The translations under genes were made by a program, and so were the position numbers. Of a stretch of 39,470 nt of DNA, positions 36,748-39,470 are shown piece after piece (within the stretch, counting starts at the first letter, position 1; every line of letters starts with the position of its first letter). Origin of the DNA: Zestomicrobium sp964482405 (GTDB taxonomy: Archaea > Thermoproteota > Thermoprotei_A > Sulfolobales > NBVN01); contig CAYZXH010000012.1 in the NCBI GenBank assembly GCA_964482405.1, positions 1 to 39,470 of the forward strand, written 5' to 3'. The notes beneath the pieces were generated by a model. The model ran no database searches. It was given only the letters and a program-made list of their open reading frames with translations, and was not told the DNA's origin.

Positions 36748-37756
36748 ACCTGTACCCCCCGTAATGTGTTTTAACCACCCACTCAGCCGTGTCAACGTCT
36801 TTCCTTAGCGGTGGGGGTCCCTCCCAATTACCTTCAAGTATCCACTTACTCAGGTCTGGATGACCCTCAAAAACCACACCCATCATCTCATGAACTTCTT
36901 TCTCGACGTAGAATGCTAAGGGATAGATATCATGCACACTACGTATTATAGGGTCTTTCCTCTTGACGTATGTTTTAACCCATTTCTGCTCCCCACTCTC
37001 TGGCTTCTCGACTATATAGTAGAGTTCTATGACACCATGCATAGGTAAATCCACGGTGTTTATGTTGATGAAAAGTTTGAAACCATCCTTCATGAGTCTG
37101 GTTAGGGCTTCCCTCAACCTCTCCTTATCCACGGTGGTCACACATATCTTCAGATCACTCAAGTACTCAATACATTCATCAAACCTGTCTTCAAAGTAGT
37201 AGTCAACTAACTCACTACTGCTCCTCAACTTTTCCTCGTACTCTCTAGCCCATCTCCTCTCCTCTTCCTCCCAGTTCTTTATCTTCTCAAACGCTTCTTT
37301 AACTAGGTCATCGCCTTTATCATTAACGGATCTCTCACTTATTCTTTCATATATATCCGTGATTAAGCGTGTCCAGTCATCGGGGGAGGGCATACAGCCA
37401 GGGACCCAGCCTTCGACCTTAACGAACTCGTCAAATCGTTTATATGTGGAGAATGAGTCCCAGTATAATCCTCCTGTGGCTGCGCAGTTACATCCGGCGA
37501 CCGAGTACTTAGGGTTGCTCATCTGCCTATACATGTTAAGAAATAGCTTAACGCTCTTCTTAGTTAGGTACCCCATAGCGGCGTAGAAGTCTGCTTGCCT
37601 AGGTGAGGGAACCGGCATGTAGCCGTATCTTTCCCAATCAAGAGGTGACATCACTAGCGGCGGGAACTCTACCGCACCACAAGCTGAGCAGTAATGAATC
37701 ATCCATAAAGACTTAGAACGTGACCACTTAATTATCTTCTCTATGAGAGCTGACAT
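36737..37756 (-). CDS. NuoB-NuoC fusion subunit
   Basis: This 339-residue protein joins two units. The N-terminal NuoB/MbhJ domain (about 1-135) binds the proximal [4Fe-4S] cluster via C23-x2-C26 with E30 (HYCSACGAVEF), C89 or C91 (AGCNC) and C121 (VPGCMPSPDD). A charged helical linker (about 148-190) follows. The C-terminal NuoC/MbhK domain has the conserved SVHDIYPLAFYVEKEVHEMMGV and FEGHPDLSKWIL, ending in GPPPLRKDVD. ATG 37756 is preceded by GGTGA; GTG 37768 adds four residues. The two are separate genes in Thermococcus Mbh. Confidence 0.9.
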   Translation of the reverse strand: MSALIEKIIKWSRSKSLWMIHYCSACGAVEFPPLVMSPLDWERYGYMPVPSPRQADFYAAMGYLTKKSVKLFLNMYRQMSNPKYSVAGCNCAATGGLYWDSFSTYKRFDEFVKVEGWVPGCMPSPDDWTRLITDIYERISERSVNDKGDDLVKEAFEKIKNWEEEERRWAREYEEKLRSSSELVDYYFEDRFDECIEYLSDLKICVTTVDKERLREALTRLMKDGFKLFININTVDLPMHGVIELYYIVEKPESGEQKWVKTYVKRKDPIIRSVHDIYPLAFYVEKEVHEMMGVVFEGHPDLSKWILEGNWEGPPPLRKDVDTAEWVVKTHYGGYRYGR

Positions 37757-37760
37757 AATC

Positions 37761-39308
37761 TCACCCACTACTCAGGAGCTTAATCACCTCATTGATGTAC
37801 TCCATACGACCTGCTAAGAAAGAATTAGCTACTCTTCGAATCACTTCGTTCTCCACTGACGTGTAAGTAAGTCCTAAAACTATCGTAGCGATCCCTAAAA
37901 TCCCTATAAGAACACTCAAATACTTAGGAGATTTCATGACGCTCTCTCCAGGAGTTAAGTAGGTTGTCTGCACGACCTTTAAGAAGCCCGCTAACGCTAG
38001 CAGGGAACCTAATAACATTACAACCAGCGCGAGGGCATAGTATATAGATCCACTACCCATTACCTCAGCTAAGACGAGTTCGTAAAGTCTGAACTTAGCT
38101 TGGAAAAGTATCGTAGGAGGTATTCCAACGACAGCTACCGAAGCTATTAAGAATCCAAAAAATAGTGGTGGATCCCCTCTGAAAGAACCGCTCAAGTCTT
38201 TAAGGCGGCTTCGCCCGCTTGAGCGCACTAACCAGCCAGCACTCAAGAAAAGGGTAGGCTTGACCACCGCGTGCGCTAGTACGTAAGCTAAAGCTGTCGT
38301 AATCCCCTCACTCCCTAAAGATAGTGCTAAGGAAATATACCCCACATCTAAAATAACACTATACGACACTATCTTCATGAGTTCGTCGGAGTAAAGCATG
38401 CCGAAACCCCCCACAAGTATTGTTAGGAGTCCCAACACGCTTAAGACGTAGACAGCCTCAATAGTTAAACCGCCTAACACGATATAATATAGTCTAATCA
38501 AAACGTAAAAAGCTACGCCCTCAGATAAGGCAGCCATTAACGCAGCTATCGGAATCGGGGAACTTGAGTACGCGTCAGGTAACCAAAAATGTAGCGGTGT
38601 TACGGCAGCTTCAGCTATGAGAGACCATAAAGCTATATTCAGTATCAACTCCAGCGTGCTCCTAGGCTCTGTAACCCTCCCCATGCTCTCCATCAAGCCT
38701 ACAACTACAGCGCCTCCCTGACCTATGTTTAGTGACCCGATTGAGAAGTAGTAGAGAACCGAAGCTAAGAAGAAGAACATTCCCGCGGCGGCACCGATCA
38801 TCGCGTACTTAAACGACGCTCTGATAGAGTCTCTAGTCCTAAGCGAGGAAATCAAGACGTAGCTAGCTACTAACGTGACCTCCATCATAACGAATAAATT
38901 AAATATATCACCAGTTAGTATAATCCCCAACAAACCTGACTCCAGTCCTAGAACAAAGGCGTAGTAATATTCCTCATCATCCATGAAGAACTTAGATAGC
39001 GGGGTTATGATCACGAAGAGCACAGACGTCACTAAGGCCATGAACACGCCGGCGTGATCGACTACATACGTAATACCTACCGGGGGAGGGAAACCGGAAA
39101 ACGTGTAAGTAATTACTTGAGTGTCTTCCCATATACTGATGAAGGTACTTAACACTAGAACGAGGACTACTAACTGCAAAAACGTGGTAAAAAACCTGGC
39201 TAAGTTCTTAGAAGGCTTTAAGAGCGATAAGAGGGGTATAGTGAAAGCTCCCAGGATCAGAAGATAAGGAGCCGCAGCTATTGGTAAGGCCTCGCCAGAG
39301 CCCTGCAC
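37761..39308 (-). CDS. mnhD: MrpD/NuoN-like antiporter subunit
   Basis: This 515-residue protein has about 14 helices. Conserved charged residues of the proton channel include E143 in FNLFVMMEVTLVASY and K167 in SFKYAMIG, and there is a HFWLPDAYSSSP-like loop (TPLHFWLPDAY). It is the pumping subunit of Mbh/Mbs and complex I families. It starts at GTG 39308, about seven bases from the predicted transcription start, and is the first gene of the operon. It is the only full-length antiporter subunit in the window, whereas characterised MBS has two. Confidence 0.93.
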   Translation of the reverse strand: MQGSGEALPIAAAPYLLILGAFTIPLLSLLKPSKNLARFFTTFLQLVVLVLVLSTFISIWEDTQVITYTFSGFPPPVGITYVVDHAGVFMALVTSVLFVIITPLSKFFMDDEEYYYAFVLGLESGLLGIILTGDIFNLFVMMEVTLVASYVLISSLRTRDSIRASFKYAMIGAAAGMFFFLASVLYYFSIGSLNIGQGGAVVVGLMESMGRVTEPRSTLELILNIALWSLIAEAAVTPLHFWLPDAYSSSPIPIAALMAALSEGVAFYVLIRLYYIVLGGLTIEAVYVLSVLGLLTILVGGFGMLYSDELMKIVSYSVILDVGYISLALSLGSEGITTALAYVLAHAVVKPTLFLSAGWLVRSSGRSRLKDLSGSFRGDPPLFFGFLIASVAVVGIPPTILFQAKFRLYELVLAEVMGSGSIYYALALVVMLLGSLLALAGFLKVVQTTYLTPGESVMKSPKYLSVLIGILGIATIVLGLTYTSVENEVIRRVANSFLAGRMEYINEVIKLLSSG

Positions 39309-39334
39309 TCACACACCCGATATATGTCTAAAGA

Positions 39335-39345
39335 CTAAGTTTTTA
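39335..39345 (-). promoter_or_regulatory. TATA box of the respiratory-complex operon
   Basis: On the minus strand the element reads ACTTAAAAACT (39335-39345), about 33 bases before GTG 39308. Predicted transcription start is near 39315. No gene is visible between it and the end of the window. Confidence 0.55.
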
Positions 39346-39450
39346 AGTATTAACAGAGAAAACGTTTTAACAAAGAAAATGTCTAAGAACGCCGAGGAGG
39401 TTTTTAGATTTTAGTAAAAGATGTAATTCGGGGGTCTGGGCTTCATTGGG

Positions 39451-39470
39451 GTTTATATGAGTTTATATGA
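39451..39470 (+). repeat. Tandem 10-bp repeat of a TATA-like unit at the window edge
   Basis: GTTTATATGA occurs twice in direct succession and may continue beyond the window. Each unit contains a TATA-like TTTATAT and an ATG. It probably belongs to the promoter or start of a gene to the right. The rest of 39309-39450 is non-coding as far as I can see, with a GAGGAGGT at 39394-39401 but no credible frame after it. Confidence 0.4.

Noticed and set aside
31165..39308. Calling the operon an NADH dehydrogenase (complex I) or an H2-evolving hydrogenase
   Set aside because: There is no NuoE/F/G module for NADH. The large subunit lacks the complete cysteine ligand set for a [NiFe] centre, so neither name is justified.
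1..39470. CRISPR arrays, insertion sequences, tRNA or rRNA genes, prophage or attachment sites
   Set aside because: Intergenic spacers are short and none contains spaced repeats, terminal inverted repeats, a cloverleaf or transposase-like coding sequence. The window looks like core chromosome.

Overview
The window is a gene-dense archaeal chromosome segment. The archaeal three-subunit exosome (Rrp4, Rrp41, Rrp42), SBDS, a proteasome alpha subunit, aEF-2, prefoldin beta and KEOPS Pcc1 place it in Archaea. A short crenarchaeal-type XPF nuclease without a helicase domain, a degenerate DHH (Cdc45-like) protein, an AOR-type tungsten enzyme and an Mrp-module respiratory complex point to an anaerobic, probably hyperthermophilic Thermoproteota member. 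A Desulfurococcales-like lineage is my best guess, but this is inference. Promoters look archaeal: TATA boxes about 25 nt before very short leaders. Ribosome binding sites of the GGTGA/GAGGTG type mark internal operon genes. I see no CRISPR, insertion sequence, tRNA or rRNA.

Layout. 1-5.5 kb: the tail of an unidentified gene, a MoaD/ThiS-type sulfur carrier, a DHH phosphoesterase, SufC-SufB Fe-S assembly, an HDAC-family deacetylase, a PadR regulator and a DUF429 protein. 5.5-9.9 kb: an orphan AAA ATPase, then a sugar-nucleotidyltransferase plus glycogen synthase operon. 9.9-11.4 kb: a small redox/membrane cluster, made of a 43-residue six-cysteine microprotein missed by ordinary ORF cut-offs, a CcdA-like thiol-disulfide membrane protein and a 3-TM protein. 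11.4-13.9 kb: DUF2283, an M28/DUF4910 aminopeptidase and a BtuR-type adenosyltransferase. 13.9-20.4 kb: a membrane pyrophosphatase, the degenerate DHH protein, an NAD-dependent epimerase and aEF-2. 20.4-27.9 kb: XPF, then the archaeal exosome superoperon read leftward: psmA, SBDS, rrp4, rrp41, rrp42, rpl37ae, Brix, pcc1, pfdB, DUF3194, DHH. 27.9-31.1 kb: a radical SAM/SPASM maturase divergent from the aldehyde ferredoxin oxidoreductase. 31.2-39.3 kb: a twelve-gene leftward operon for a membrane-bound respiratory complex built from Mrp-antiporter, NuoH, NuoB-C fusion, NuoD and NuoI modules.

How it fits together. Ferredoxin reduced by the tungsten AOR could feed the membrane complex. The large subunit of that complex has lost part of the [NiFe] ligand set (C-x3-C, and DPC followed by Asp where the fourth Cys should be). 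It therefore looks like a sulfur/sulfane-reductase (MBS/MBX-like) machine rather than a hydrogenase. The K+-independent-type membrane pyrophosphatase adds a second ion pump. The superoperon couples protein quality control, RNA decay, rRNA processing and tRNA modification. The most novel-looking items are the twin CX3CX3C microprotein beside CcdA, the non-hydrogenase respiratory complex, and the degenerate DHH protein as a candidate Cdc45.
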